DNA of 64,000 bases from G965216255 sp965216255. Lineage in GTDB: Bacteria > Bacteroidota > Rhodothermia > Rhodothermales > Bin80. Positions 9,280 through 18,639 of this stretch are shown here, in pieces. Location of the stretch: contig OZ244148.1 in assembly GCA_965216255.1 (NCBI GenBank), positions 2,790,001 to 2,854,000 on the forward strand, given 5' to 3'. The position numbers and the translations under genes are program-made. The stretch's first letter is position 1. Every line of letters starts with the position of its first letter. The notes beneath the pieces are model-generated. The model had not been told where the DNA came from. It saw only the letters and a program-made list of their open reading frames with translations, and made no database searches.

Positions 9280-11820
9280 TTACCGGACCGTGTAACGCAC
9301 GCCTACAAAAACGTAGCGCGTGGCTGCCGGGAAGAATTCCGGCGTTCCGAATCCCACGGTACCGAATAGCAGGACCTTGTCATTCAATACGTTGTTAATA
9401 TCAATGGCCGCGCTCAGACCGCGCAGGACGGAGGTTTCGGCGAATGTATACCGAACGGTCGCATTTACCAAGGCGTAGGGATCCACCGTGAGGTCCGCCT
9501 GCGGTATGCCGGCGGCGTCCGCTCCACCGCTATTGTCGATGTACTGGGTACCGGCCATGGCAATATCCGCGCGTGCCGTCACGCCGCCGCGCTCGTAGCC
9601 CAAGCCGATGTTGGCTACTTCGGCTGGGAATCCGGCTATGGAATTGCCTGCCCGATCCTTCCCTTTGCTCGACAAATCGGGGAGCGTTACATATTCGGCG
9701 AAGCGCACGAATCGGTTGCGACTGACTGTGGCATTGCCGAACGCGCGTAGCCCCTGAGCCAGCCTGTACGTCGCCTCAAATTCCATGCCGATATGGCGGG
9801 TCCGGTCTGCATTTCCGGTGCGCGGCACGCCGAATTGGTCCAGGCCACCGCTCGGCACAATTTCATCACGAAAATCCATCCAGTATACGTTGGCCACGGC
9901 CGAATATCGCTCCTTGGCCAGGCGTACACCCAACTCAACGTCGAGCAGTTGCTCCGGCCTGACGAAAGGTGCATTGTAATCGTAGGTACCAGATGAAGTG
10001 GTCTCGAACTGCGGGACAAATCCTGCACCGGCTTCTTCACCGTCGTACAGCGACTTCATTCGCGGCTCACGGTTGGCAAGCGCAAAACTAGCATAAGCAC
10101 TGAGCGGCTGCTCCGGGTTCACGGTGACGCCTACACGGGGGTTTACGAAGAAGTATGGCACAGTAAAATCCCTGCCAAAGAAAGCCTCGTCGAAAATCCG
10201 ATACCGGCGCCACGAGATCTGAAGATCTGCCTGCATTGCCACCCGCGGGAGCGGGCGATATAGATGGCTGGCCAGTAACGAGGTTATGACTTTCTCTCCC
10301 CGTACGCTGTACACCCGCGCATCGTGTTCGCTTCCCACCAGTTGGGGCGGCAGTCCTTCTGCTTCCTGAACCCGTCCCCAGCGCAGCGACCGGTGCAGGC
10401 GCGCCTCCACGCCGAGGGTAGTCTCCCCGGTAGCGTGGCTGCGAGTAACACGCGGCATCCATCCCACCTGCCACTGATCAAGGGCGGCGCGGAAAAGGAC
10501 CTGCGCATCGGGAGCCGCTATATACAGCGGCAGCGTCCTTTGCGCCTTGTCCAGGTCGCGCCAATCATCAGGCATCCGCAGGTAATCGGCGGACCTGAAT
10601 GTCCCACCAAAATCAAAGAATCCTATGCCGCGAATCCAGAATAGCGATTGCCGTAGCATCCAATTTGGGCGGATCTGCCCCTGATGGTGCAGTTCTACGT
10701 GCGGCTGGTGGAATCTCTCGACATCGCCCGTAAAGCTGCTGAAATTGTAGCGGCGATTTATCAGGGTTCCATAGTCGTCGGCTACGGTCTCCGAATTCGC
10801 GGCCTTCGGAATGCCAGCGTAGGCAAGCGCATCATGCTGCGGTCCGCCGTAGGCCTGTATCGACACCGTATGCCGCTCTCCGTAGCGGGTAACGCCCGCA
10901 AAGAAGCGCCAGAATTCTGTCCAGGACCAGTCACGATAGCCATCGGAAAGCAGGCGACTCAGCCGCGTGAAGGCCACGTAGCGCCCACCGAGCAGTCCCG
11001 AATTGGCCTCCAACGTGTATCGCTGAGTACCGAACGTTCCGTAGCCTATTTCGGCCGTGGCGTAAGGCGCCGGCTTATATGGACGGGCCACTACGTTAAT
11101 GGCCCCGCCGATGGCGGATGAGCCATAGAACGCCGCCCCTGCTCCCCGCTGGATCTGGATATCCTCAATGGCACCTTGCAGATCAAAGAAATTGATCCAG
11201 AACACACTATGCTCTTCGGGATCGTTCTGTGGAATTCCGTTGATTGCAACGGCCAGGCGGCGCTGTCCAAAGCCGCGCATGCGCAGGTGCGAATAGCCCA
11301 AGTCGTTGCCGTTTTCCGTGTAGTGCGTGATCGAAGGTGCGCTAGCCAGATGTGCCGGTAGGTCTTTCATGGAAGACTTGAGACCGAGTTCGCGTGCCGT
11401 GACATTGGTGAAGGTAATAGGAGTTATCCGTTCACGGGCTCGTCCGGCAGTGACGACAACTTCTGGACTCTCGACCGCCTTGGCAGCAAGCAAAACGCGA
11501 AGCTCTGAATCTTCATCTACATCTACCGTGACCAACTCGCGGTGCGTCTTATAACCCAAATAGGTAACCACAAGCCAGTACCGGCCCGGCTTTACGCTTC
11601 CGAATACGAAGCGCCCGCCTGCGCCAGTTGCCGTGCCATAACGCCGGCTGTCGGAGGCCTCGTCCAACAACTCCACGGCAGCCGCTTCCAGCGGCTGCAG
11701 CCCTTCACCCAATATCAGGCCCGAAACAGAACCAGCGGCCAAGCACATTGCGGAGGGTAAAAGGAAGATCAAGAGGGCAGCGCACGGTGCACGGCGGCCA
11801 CAACTTACCGGGAGGTACAT
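9280..11820 (-). CDS. TonB-dependent outer-membrane receptor, probably for thiamin or a precursor
   Basis: The ATG at 11820 gives an 846-residue protein with a signal peptide (CAALLIFLLPSAMCLAAG), a carboxypeptidase-regulatory-like domain (GSVSGLILGEGLQPLEAAAV to about residue 110), a TonB plug (RGAGAAFYGSSAIGGAINVV) and a long beta-barrel ending in alternating aromatic strands. The open frame could extend to 11940, but that start falls inside the TPP riboswitch, so 11820 is the better choice. Control by a TPP riboswitch implies import of thiamin, its phosphates or a precursor across the outer membrane; such receptors are known in Bacteroidota. No inner-membrane partner is in the window. Confidence 0.93.
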   Translation of the reverse strand: MYLPVSCGRRAPCAALLIFLLPSAMCLAAGSVSGLILGEGLQPLEAAAVELLDEASDSRRYGTATGAGGRFVFGSVKPGRYWLVVTYLGYKTHRELVTVDVDEDSELRVLLAAKAVESPEVVVTAGRARERITPITFTNVTARELGLKSSMKDLPAHLASAPSITHYTENGNDLGYSHLRMRGFGQRRLAVAINGIPQNDPEEHSVFWINFFDLQGAIEDIQIQRGAGAAFYGSSAIGGAINVVARPYKPAPYATAEIGYGTFGTQRYTLEANSGLLGGRYVAFTRLSRLLSDGYRDWSWTEFWRFFAGVTRYGERHTVSIQAYGGPQHDALAYAGIPKAANSETVADDYGTLINRRYNFSSFTGDVERFHQPHVELHHQGQIRPNWMLRQSLFWIRGIGFFDFGGTFRSADYLRMPDDWRDLDKAQRTLPLYIAAPDAQVLFRAALDQWQVGWMPRVTRSHATGETTLGVEARLHRSLRWGRVQEAEGLPPQLVGSEHDARVYSVRGEKVITSLLASHLYRPLPRVAMQADLQISWRRYRIFDEAFFGRDFTVPYFFVNPRVGVTVNPEQPLSAYASFALANREPRMKSLYDGEEAGAGFVPQFETTSSGTYDYNAPFVRPEQLLDVELGVRLAKERYSAVANVYWMDFRDEIVPSGGLDQFGVPRTGNADRTRHIGMEFEATYRLAQGLRAFGNATVSRNRFVRFAEYVTLPDLSSKGKDRAGNSIAGFPAEVANIGLGYERGGVTARADIAMAGTQYIDNSGGADAAGIPQADLTVDPYALVNATVRYTFAETSVLRGLSAAIDINNVLNDKVLLFGTVGFGTPEFFPAATRYVFVGVRYTVR

Positions 11821-11839
11821 GAAGTCAGTCCAGGTTTGT

Positions 11840-11881
11840 AAAACAACAAAGCCGCTCCAAAACAAGAAGTTAGGGGCGGCT
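11840..11881 (-). terminator. Intrinsic terminator in the TPP-riboswitch leader
   Basis: On the minus strand, AGCCGCCCC pairs with GGAGCGGCT (nine positions, one C-A mismatch) across a 14-base loop, and TTTGTTGTTTT follows directly. It lies between the aptamer and the receptor start at 11820. This is the layout expected of a transcription-attenuating riboswitch: ligand binding favours this hairpin and stops transcription. Confidence 0.8.
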
Positions 11882-11923
11882 GTAGAACCGGTGCAATTAC
11901 ACACGTCCTGCGACTGGGCGTTT

Positions 11924-12004
11924 TCCCTACGCCGGTACAAACCGGTTCAGGTTCGAAGGGTCTGATCTCAGCCCACTAGCACAGAATAGCGGGCACCCCT
12001 AACT
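11924..12004 (-). promoter_or_regulatory. TPP (thi-box) riboswitch
   Basis: Reading the minus strand, the conserved THI-box blocks occur in order: TTAGGGGTGCCCGC, GGGCTGAGAT, ACCCTTCGAACCTGA and CCGGCGTAGGGAA. The pyrimidine-sensor core CTGAGA and the 3' P1 strand GTAGGG are intact. An attenuator hairpin lies about 45 bases downstream and the TonB receptor follows. Excess thiamin pyrophosphate is expected to switch the receptor off. Confidence 0.95.
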
Positions 12005-12033
12005 AAGCATGCAAAAGAACGAACAGGGAATGT

Positions 12034-12176
12034 ATGACTGCATTGCTAGAAACTCAAGTGTCGGAAACAGCAGCCACTGCTCCTGCTATGTGCCACGGAT
12101 ACCAGCGTGGTCGTCGCGCCTACAATTCGTACTCGCAACTAGCCTCGATTACCGTGCGCGTCATGCCGTGTGACAA
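12034..12176 (+). pseudogene. 5' stub of an unrecognised gene cut by a transposase gene
   Basis: An ATG frame starts at 12034, divergent from the riboswitch, and its first 45 or so codons look protein-like (MTALLETQVSETAATAP...). It then runs into the 3' end of the transposase gene. I do not recognise the product and cannot find the rest beyond the transposase. It may be a truncated gene or chance. Confidence 0.25.
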
Positions 12177-13943
12177 TCAGGGTTGTCCAGAGAACTGGAC
12201 GTGGAGCATCTTGTTGCCGAGCCAAGGGATGCGTTCGCGCAGCTCGGGGTAGCCGGCAGCGACCAGATAGTGGGCTTTGGATCGCGCACGCAGTTTGACC
12301 AGGATCTCGTCTTTGGTAATGGTCACCTTTCCGCTGTGACGCACCAAGTCGCGAAAGATCGTGCGTGACTCTGCTTTCTCATAGCCTTGGCCTGCGCGCA
12401 CCCCAATGAGTCGGTACAGCACGCTGGCCATTACGCTCAGCTGCACATCTACATTGATGCGCATCGGCACCGCGGAGCTCAAAGCGTCCATGTGAAAGAA
12501 GTCGATGGCATCACTGATGACGTTCTCGATGACCATGCGCCGGGCGTAGCGATCGACCAGCTGTGCGGGCGAGCGCTTCATCTGATTGGTGATCAAGACG
12601 GTCGGCTTGTCGTACCCCAGACCCTTGACAATGATCTGCCGCAGCTTATGCGGGTAGCCGCGCAGCGTCACGATCTCGTCCACGATGCGCGGCGTGCGGT
12701 ACGCGCGTCCAATGTTCAAGAGGCGGATCTGCGTCCAGGCCGACTTGTCCAGCGCGTTCATGTGGTCGATGAGCGATGGGTGCCGGCGCCGCAGCGTAAT
12801 GAAGTTGATGTTAAGCGCGGTGAGCTTGGCCAGATTCGCGTACACGGTAAAGCGGCTGTCAAAGACCAGCTCCCCCGGAACCTGTGTGGTGCGCTCTCTC
12901 CAATAGTGCACAAAGCGCAGGATGGCGTCATTTTGCGTTTCCTTGCGAATCGTGGCGTCCGCATAGGAAAACACGCGCGCGTCCGCGTCCCGCGCTAAGA
13001 CGGTGAGCACGCCTCGTTGGCGCCGGCTACGCTTGGACACGAAGTGCTTCTCCAGCAGGGCCTGATCGCCATGGTAGGGAATGGTATGGAAATCCAGGTC
13101 AATCGATTGCCCACCGCCGATGACATCCGCCAGTTTCACCGCGGCGTGATACCACCGATGCATCAAAGGAGCTGCAAACGTCGGATCCACCTGAATGGAG
13201 TATTCCGTAAGGGCTGTGCGTTTGGCAATGGCGTTCAGTCCGGCAAAGAGGGCCAGACCCTCATCGAGCGTTTCGGCCATGACCTGGGAAGGTCGGCCAA
13301 TGCCCGATAGCTTGAGTGCCAACAGGGAGCGCACCGCACAACCGGCCGGAATCATGCTCGTGCCCGGCATCTTTACCGCAGCCAGCATGTCATCTAGTTG
13401 CATACGGGCCAGATCAAACGCAAACAGAAAGAGCCCGGCGAAGTCGCTGTGAAAGGTGCGCGGGCTTAGGTCCAGGGCCCTACGGTCGGCCTTCACCGCG
13501 CGCATGATCCGCAGGCTGCGTTGTTGGGCCGTACGCCGGGGCAGGCGTTCATGGCCAGCCCGTTTCAAGACCAGGGCAATGTAGGCAGGACTGGCCTTGA
13601 GTCCTTCCTGCTTGAGCATATCGGCGATCTGGTAGATGGAGGCCTGATGGGCACGGCGCAGGGCTACAATACGTTGGGGCCGCGCATCATGGGGCTTGGC
13701 CTTGGGTTCGGGTGCGCTGCGCTTGGGCCAAAAGAAGTCGGAGGACTCCTGTTTGCGGAACTCGGAGCAAAGGTTGCGGAAGGTGCCATAGGAATAGCCG
13801 CCGCGCTGGGCGGCCTCCCGCATGGGGAGGCCTTCATGAAAGTAGGCGCGGATGGCTTCGTACCGGCGCTGTTCGGTTCGGTCGGGGTGGGGGAAGACAG
13901 GCGAGCGGTATGTCATTGTTGTGTGTATACTGATACACGTCAT
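12177..13943 (-). CDS. DDE transposase, IS4-like superfamily (intact)
   Basis: The 588-residue frame begins with a helix-turn-helix region (AAQRGGYSYGTFRNLCSEFRK, then RRAHQASIYQIADMLKQEG), followed by an RNase-H-like transposase core with a first-Asp segment (GGGQSIDLDFHTIPYHG), a LVFDSRFTVYANL strand and a late YARRMVIENVISDAIDFFH helix that fits the Y-R-E-K signature of IS4-type enzymes. The subfamily is not certain; similar long N-terminal HTH versions occur among unclassified IS elements. I could not define terminal inverted repeats with confidence. The frame is uninterrupted, unlike most transposases in this window. Confidence 0.8.
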   Translation of the reverse strand: MTCISIHTTMTYRSPVFPHPDRTEQRRYEAIRAYFHEGLPMREAAQRGGYSYGTFRNLCSEFRKQESSDFFWPKRSAPEPKAKPHDARPQRIVALRRAHQASIYQIADMLKQEGLKASPAYIALVLKRAGHERLPRRTAQQRSLRIMRAVKADRRALDLSPRTFHSDFAGLFLFAFDLARMQLDDMLAAVKMPGTSMIPAGCAVRSLLALKLSGIGRPSQVMAETLDEGLALFAGLNAIAKRTALTEYSIQVDPTFAAPLMHRWYHAAVKLADVIGGGQSIDLDFHTIPYHGDQALLEKHFVSKRSRRQRGVLTVLARDADARVFSYADATIRKETQNDAILRFVHYWRERTTQVPGELVFDSRFTVYANLAKLTALNINFITLRRRHPSLIDHMNALDKSAWTQIRLLNIGRAYRTPRIVDEIVTLRGYPHKLRQIIVKGLGYDKPTVLITNQMKRSPAQLVDRYARRMVIENVISDAIDFFHMDALSSAVPMRINVDVQLSVMASVLYRLIGVRAGQGYEKAESRTIFRDLVRHSGKVTITKDEILVKLRARSKAHYLVAAGYPELRERIPWLGNKMLHVQFSGQP

Positions 13944-14202
13944 ACCAATATACTAACGCCACTGCACAGGGTCAAATGAGCTAGCTAGGCCAGGCGGCTG
14001 GCGCCGATAGATTTGCAGCTCTAGGATGCCCCAAAAGCACTGACACGTCGTCGAGTCAGGCTACAAATCGATTTAGGAGCACAGCACGGGCAAACGAATT
14101 CGGAAGATCAATGCAGACACAGAGAGAGCATGAGGTTACATATTATGGTGGCATTGTATCCATGAGTCCACCTCACTACTGACAGTACGAACCGGAATAC
14201 AT
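13944..14202. other. Gene-free spacer between transposase and IS21 copy 1
   Basis: I see no gene here. The transposase promoter should lie at the left edge, where a short palindrome (GTGTATACTGATACAC) occurs near 13922-13937. Confidence 0.3.
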
Positions 14203-14308
14203 TGTTTAGCGACATTTATAAACAGCGTCGATGACAATTAACAACAATGGGACTTAAGGTGTTCTTGGGCGTGGATGGGCGAATTGTTCCAGCCAATCCA
14301 CGTCCGAG

Positions 14309-15722
14309 ATGGTTACCGATGAGCAGGTCCTTCTTCTTTTCAAGTTGGTCGTGAAAAAGGATGTACCCATAACAGCGGCAGCGGCCAAGGCTGGCATGTG
14401 CCAGACTACAGCGCGCAAATATGTGCGTCTGGGCAAGGTGCCGAGCGATACAAAGAAGCCCCACACATGGCGCACGCGCAAGGATCCGTTCGCGGAGGTG
14501 TGGGATGAAGCCAGGGCTTTTCTGGAAGTCAATCCCAGCCTCGAGGTGAAGGCGCTCTTTGGCGAGTTGCAGCGCCGACATCCGGACAGGTTCCAGCAGG
14601 GCCAGTTGCGTACGCTGCAGCGGCGCGTAAAGCAGTGGAAGGCCATAGAGGGAGCTCCCTGGCGATCGGCGATCGCCAGACGAGGTCTACTTCGACCAGG
14701 AGTATGCCCCCGGGGAGCGTGCGCAGTCCGACTTCACGTGCCTCAACGAACTGGAGGTAACGATGCAGGGGCAGCCGTCCCTGCATCTGTTGTTTCACTT
14801 TGTGCTGGCATATTCCAATTGGGAGGCCGGCACGGTCTGCAGGTCAGAGAGCTTCGAGGCACTCTCGGAAGGCCTGCAGCATGCTGTGCAGGTACGCCCC
14901 GACTGCATCAGACGGACTCGATGAGCTGTGCGGTACGCAACCTGAAGCGCAAGAGCGGTGAAGACTTCACCAAACGCTATCAGGCACTGCTGCGCCACTA
15001 CGGGATGGACTCGCGGCATACGCAGCCGGCGAGTCCACATGAGAACGGGAAGATTGAACAGCGGCACCACCGTCTGAAGCGGGCCATAAAGAACGAGCTC
15101 ATCCTTCGTGGCAGCAACGATTTCGAGAGTCGGCAGGCCTACGAGGCCTTTCTCGAGAAGCTGTTTGGGCAGCTGAATGCGGAGCGCCAGGAGCGCTTCA
15201 AAGAGGAGAAGGCCTTCCTGGGCCGCTGCCAAAGCGGCGCCTGGAGAGCTACAAGCGCTACCGCGTGCGGGTATCCAGGGGCAGCACGATACGCGTGAGA
15301 AAGAACAGCTACTCGGTGAGTGTATCGACGTACGCGTCTTTGGCGAATGGGTCGAGGTGTGGTATGGGCAGCGCCTTATGGAGCGTATGCTGCGGCTCTT
15401 CGGCGAGGGCAAGTACCGGATGGAGTAGCGTCACGTGATCGACTCGCTGGTGCTGGGTCCGGGAGCGTTTGCCCACTACCGGTACCGGTCGGATCTCTTT
15501 GCCACGCACCGGTTCCGGATGGCCTATGACGCGCTGCGGCGCACGCATAAGGAGTCTCACCGGGCAGACAAGGCCTATCTGCGCGTCCTGCATTTGGCGG
15601 CCAGGGAGAGCGAATCGGGCGTGGATGCGGCCCTCAGCGTCTTGCTTCAGCGCAGGGAGGCCATTACGGAGCAGGCTGTACGAGAATGGAGACACCGGTG
15701 CAGACTCCGGCTCTTTGTGTAG
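14309..15722 (+). pseudogene. istA: istA transposase, multiply frameshifted
   Basis: The HTH region (LVVKKDVPITAAAAKAGMCQ), DDE core pieces (HQTDSMSCAV, HYGMDSRHTQPASPHENGKI) and the C-terminal GAFAHYRYRSDLF segment belong to IstA. A 19-bp palindromic insertion at 14660-14678 shifts the frame; deleting it restores ...EGAP-DEVYFDQEYAPGE. Relative to copy 2, a 10-bp difference near 14882 returns the frame, and one base is missing near 15228 in the LGPLPKRRLE region. An in-frame TAG at 15426-15428 separates ...GKYRME from RHVIDSLV. The gene cannot encode a normal transposase. Confidence 0.85.
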
Positions 15723-15804
15723 CGGCTCCCGTGGTGGATCTGCGCTGTTATGATGGCCTTCTGGAGCAGGCCACGATGGCTGCTCTTTCGGTGGAGGCGG
15801 CGCC

Positions 15805-16610
15805 ATGAAGACGCCGCGACAGCGGATCTGGAGCGGGCTGTACACACGGGACTGAAGGATCTGCGCTTGCCGGCCATACGGGCCTGTTACCAACAGAAGG
15901 CCGACTTGGCCCGACGGGAGTCGATGAGCGCTTCCTGCTGGAGCTCATAGAGCAGGAGCAGGAGCAGGAGCAGCAGCAACGACATAGCAACCGTATTCAT
16001 CGCTGGTTGCACCAGTCGCGGCTGCCACTGCAGAAGACGCTGGACACCTTCGATAGGGGCCGGTTGCCGGTACACTCACCACCACCTGGGCGTGCTCTTG
16101 GAGGGAGGCTTCTTGGAGAGCCGGCAGAACGCTCTGGCCTTTGGGCCTGCCGGCAGTGGCAAGACGCACCTGTTGTGTGCCCTGGGCCGCGAACTGATCT
16201 TCCAGCGGCGTCGCGAATACCATTGCAGCACGCTCGTGCAGGAGATGCTCAGGGCCAAACGGGAGTTGCGCCTGCCACAGCTCCTGAAGCGGCTCTCGCG
16301 CTACCAGGCGCTCACCACCCGTGACATAGGGTACGTCCAGCACAGCCGGCAGGAGACGGAGGTGCTGTTCCTACTCTTGTCGCAGCGCTACGAACGGGGC
16401 AGCGTTCTACTGACGAGCAACCTGGCGTTTTCGCAGTGGGAGCGCATCTTCAAGGCTCCGATGACCACGGCAGCGGCCATAGACCGGCTGGTACATCACA
16501 GCGTGATTCTGGAGTTGAACCTGCCCAGCTATCGGCTGGAGGTCTCTAAGAGGCGCCACGAGGCCGATCATCAAGCAGAGCCCGCTCCCGCAGAAGCCTT
16601 GCCGTCCTGA
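15805..16610 (+). pseudogene. istB: istB helper ATPase, frameshifted
   Basis: IstB is the AAA+ ATPase that helps IstA choose targets. The natural start is ATG at 15805, but one base is missing within MKTLTTADLERA compared with copy 2, a probable 7-bp deletion lies near 15924 (shared with copy 2), and two bases are missing near 16073. The Walker A motif FGPAGSGKTHLLC is intact. The Walker B region reads TTRDIGYVQ where active relatives have two acidic residues. The C-terminal part (LNLPSYRLEVSKRRHEAD) is conserved. Confidence 0.85.
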
Positions 16611-17130
16611 CGCCGTCCTCGCGGTCATAGCTACTCCTGACCCGCCATAGGCTCCAGGACAGACGCGGTCCTGCCACATGCCGCGTGCAGACCGCTGACC
16701 TGTTCGGCGGGCGGGAGGAACTCATGCAGTCCCGGCCTTACGCGAACGCAGCCGCTTCCAGGGGCCATGCGTCCCTCCGGTCGTTACCCGTGCCGGCCGG
16801 GGTCAAAAAACTCGGCTTCGAGATTCGAGGCTTCCTTCTTATCGTGATTGTAATTGTCGGCGACCCCATTTACTATTGACATTGATCAACCCTCCATGAT
16901 GCGCCACGGCTGCTACAAACCGGAGCGACAGTTGTTAAGCGGGATTCGCACCCGCTGAAGAATAGCGCCTTTCCACGGCGCACGTCTCACTCTTTGTTGA
17001 CGCAGAGGGATCACATCCCAGATTTGGTTTTGGCGAAACGAACTGCTCCACGGCGTGATTGCGAAGAGGGTATCCACGTATTGCACTACAAAACACTATC
17101 TTGCGATAGCGTGGGACCGTACACGCACGG

Positions 17131-17147
17131 AGCTTGTAATACAAGCT
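17131..17147. promoter_or_regulatory. Perfect palindrome ahead of cassette copy 1
   Basis: AGCTTGTAATACAAGCT is a perfect 7-3-7 inverted repeat ending a few bases before the GGAGGAG ribosome-binding site of the TIGR04255-like gene. The remaining bases back to 16882 hold nothing else I can name. It could be an operator or a leader hairpin affecting translation. Cassette copy 2 does not have it. Confidence 0.45.
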
Positions 17148-17165
17148 ATTTGGAGGAGATAAAGC

Positions 17166-17927
17166 GTGAATCTTCGCCGCCGCTACAGCAACCCACCGAT
17201 AATTGAAGCACTGTGTGAGTTTCACTTCAAGCCGGGACTCGACTGGAATCTCACCATGCCAGGCAAACTTCACACTGAATTGGGCGACGATTACACAGGT
17301 AAGCCCCGCCATCAGAAAAGTGTCGAGTTGGGGGTTCAATTTCACGAAGGCTCTCCCCGCAATGTCCAGTTAGGGGAGGGACCTAATAGAGTGCAGCTTG
17401 TTACCGAGAATGAGAAAAGAATAGTCGGGATTGGACCCAATGTGCTCAGTGTCCACATGCTTCGCCCTTATCAGGATACACGTCTTCATGCTGAAAAGAG
17501 CGGATGGGATGAGTTTCAACTTCGGATCGTCAAAGCGCTTGAAACCTACTGGAAGGTGGCGAAGCCAGAAGGTGTGAAAAGGATTGGTGTGCGATACATA
17601 AACTAGATTGTCGTTCCAAGGGATGGAACGACAGAAGCCGAGGAATATCTTACGTGCGCTTTGCCAGAAGTAAGTGGGCTACCAGATCGTATAATCCATC
17701 TTATGAGTCGTGTTGAATATGCCTACCAAGACGGTGTGAAGCTTGTCTTGTCTCAAGGTAAAGTTGCAAACGGATTTATACTTGATCTAGATGTCATTGG
17801 GGAGAACGATGAAGCACTTACCCTAGAATGCACGTATGCGAGAATTAATGAACTGCGCAACCGAGAGAGGGCAGCATTTGAAACCGTCATTACAGATAAG
17901 GCCAGGAAGCTTTTCAATGCATGTTGA
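17166..17927 (+). pseudogene. Cassette gene A, TIGR04255-like, interrupted by an amber codon
   Basis: The GTG start follows a strong GGAGGAG site. The protein resembles the sporadically distributed TIGR04255 family (RRRYSNPPIIEALCEFHFKP at the N-terminus); its biochemical role is unknown. It is closely similar to the gene at 61023-61745. At 17604-17606 a TAG stands where that copy has AAG (RYIN-K-IEL), and the same frame then runs on to the normal end at 17927. A single-base nonsense change is the simplest reading. The two pieces are 146 and about 106 residues. Gene B starts 11 bases before the end of this one. Confidence 0.85.
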
Positions 17928-18639
17928 TTGCCAGCCACGCGTGCGTTCAACGACCGCGGCCTCTATGTTTTTTGATGACTGGACGACGAGTGAAAAGTCG
18001 GGGATGCCAGATGGTTCTCTCCTTCCGTTGGTCCTGTTCTGGACCGAGCTGCTCTCGACTGCCCCGGATGCAGCCGAGTTACAGATACAACTTGTGAGGC
18101 GTAAATATGAGTTGGAGCGCAAGTGGGCAACGGCAGACGAACCATATATCCCGCAAGATGCATGGCATCGCAATATACATGTTGATGCATGCTCCTTTGA
18201 GGTCTCAGAACAGTCGCGGCTAATGCTCTCATTGCATGCCTCATTCGAGGCCGAACCGCTTGAGGATGGTATGGATCATCCAGCAGATGAGATAATTCGT
18301 GGTGCATTGCGAGATGCGAAGGATGATAGGGTCTTTCATTGGATCAAGGAAAGTTGCTTAGATGCCAAACGTTCAAGCTTCGCAGCATCAGTCTTGCGTT
18401 GTGTCGGTCGACAAATGTACCCTGGGTCGGAGGCATGGCGTACGGAGCTCGTGCGCTGTGCGTTGGATATGGAAGACGTAGAGATTAGAGGTGCTGCAAT
18501 TCAGGCAGCAGAGTTCTGGGGTGGCCCAGATATATGTGAAGTGCTCAAGGCACACGATGAGCCGTTGCAGTGGCTTCGAAACTATGTTCGAGACGTCATT
18601 GAGGACCTAAGAGAGCAAGGATGTTCGTGGCTCGGATGA
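17917..18639 (+). CDS. Cassette gene B, unknown function, helical C-terminal half
   Basis: I do not recognise a named family. The chosen ATG at 17917 overlaps the end of gene A, suggesting translational coupling, and gives 240 residues. The C-terminal half is strongly shared with the copy at 60308-61033: FEAEP-EDGMDHPA-EII, RVF-WI, CLDA-R, FAAS-LRC-GR, YPG, WRTELVR-AL, AAIQA and WLRNY are common to both. That half looks all-helical and may be HEAT-like. The N-terminal half differs between copies. No catalytic motif, signal peptide or membrane segment is visible. The 3' end overlaps gene C by 19 bases. Confidence 0.75.
   Translation: MHVDCQPRVRSTTAASMFFDDWTTSEKSGMPDGSLLPLVLFWTELLSTAPDAAELQIQLVRRKYELERKWATADEPYIPQDAWHRNIHVDACSFEVSEQSRLMLSLHASFEAEPLEDGMDHPADEIIRGALRDAKDDRVFHWIKESCLDAKRSSFAASVLRCVGRQMYPGSEAWRTELVRCALDMEDVEIRGAAIQAAEFWGGPDICEVLKAHDEPLQWLRNYVRDVIEDLREQGCSWLG

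Larger units (their letters stand above)
14203..16881 (+). mobile_element. IS21-family element, copy 1 (degenerate)
   Basis: The element carries istA- and istB-like genes in the usual order. Its ends share an inverted motif: the left end has TAAACAGCGTCGATGACAAT, and the right end read in reverse has GTAAATGGGGTCGCCGACAA. It starts TG and ends CA, as IS21 elements do. Copy 2 at 55868-58556 is almost identical over its length, and both include the non-coding tail after istB. Boundaries are good to a few bases. Confidence 0.85.

Noticed and set aside
12387..12998. Plus-strand open frame of 203 codons
   Set aside because: It is antisense to the transposase at 12177-13943; composition effect.
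14660..14678. Ribosomal bypassing over the 19-base palindrome in istA
   Set aside because: The take-off and landing codons do not match, and both copies carry other lesions, so plain inactivation is more likely.
15426..15428. Recoding of TAG as an amino acid in this organism
   Set aside because: Core genes such as folC, rho, the HAD gene and proline dehydrogenase end with TAG, so it is a normal stop. A helper limited to mobile elements is kept only as a check in the findings.
15945..15985. GAGCAG tandem repeat in istB of copy 1
   Set aside because: It is a 12-base expansion within a Glu/Gln-rich stretch of a dead gene and needs no special explanation.
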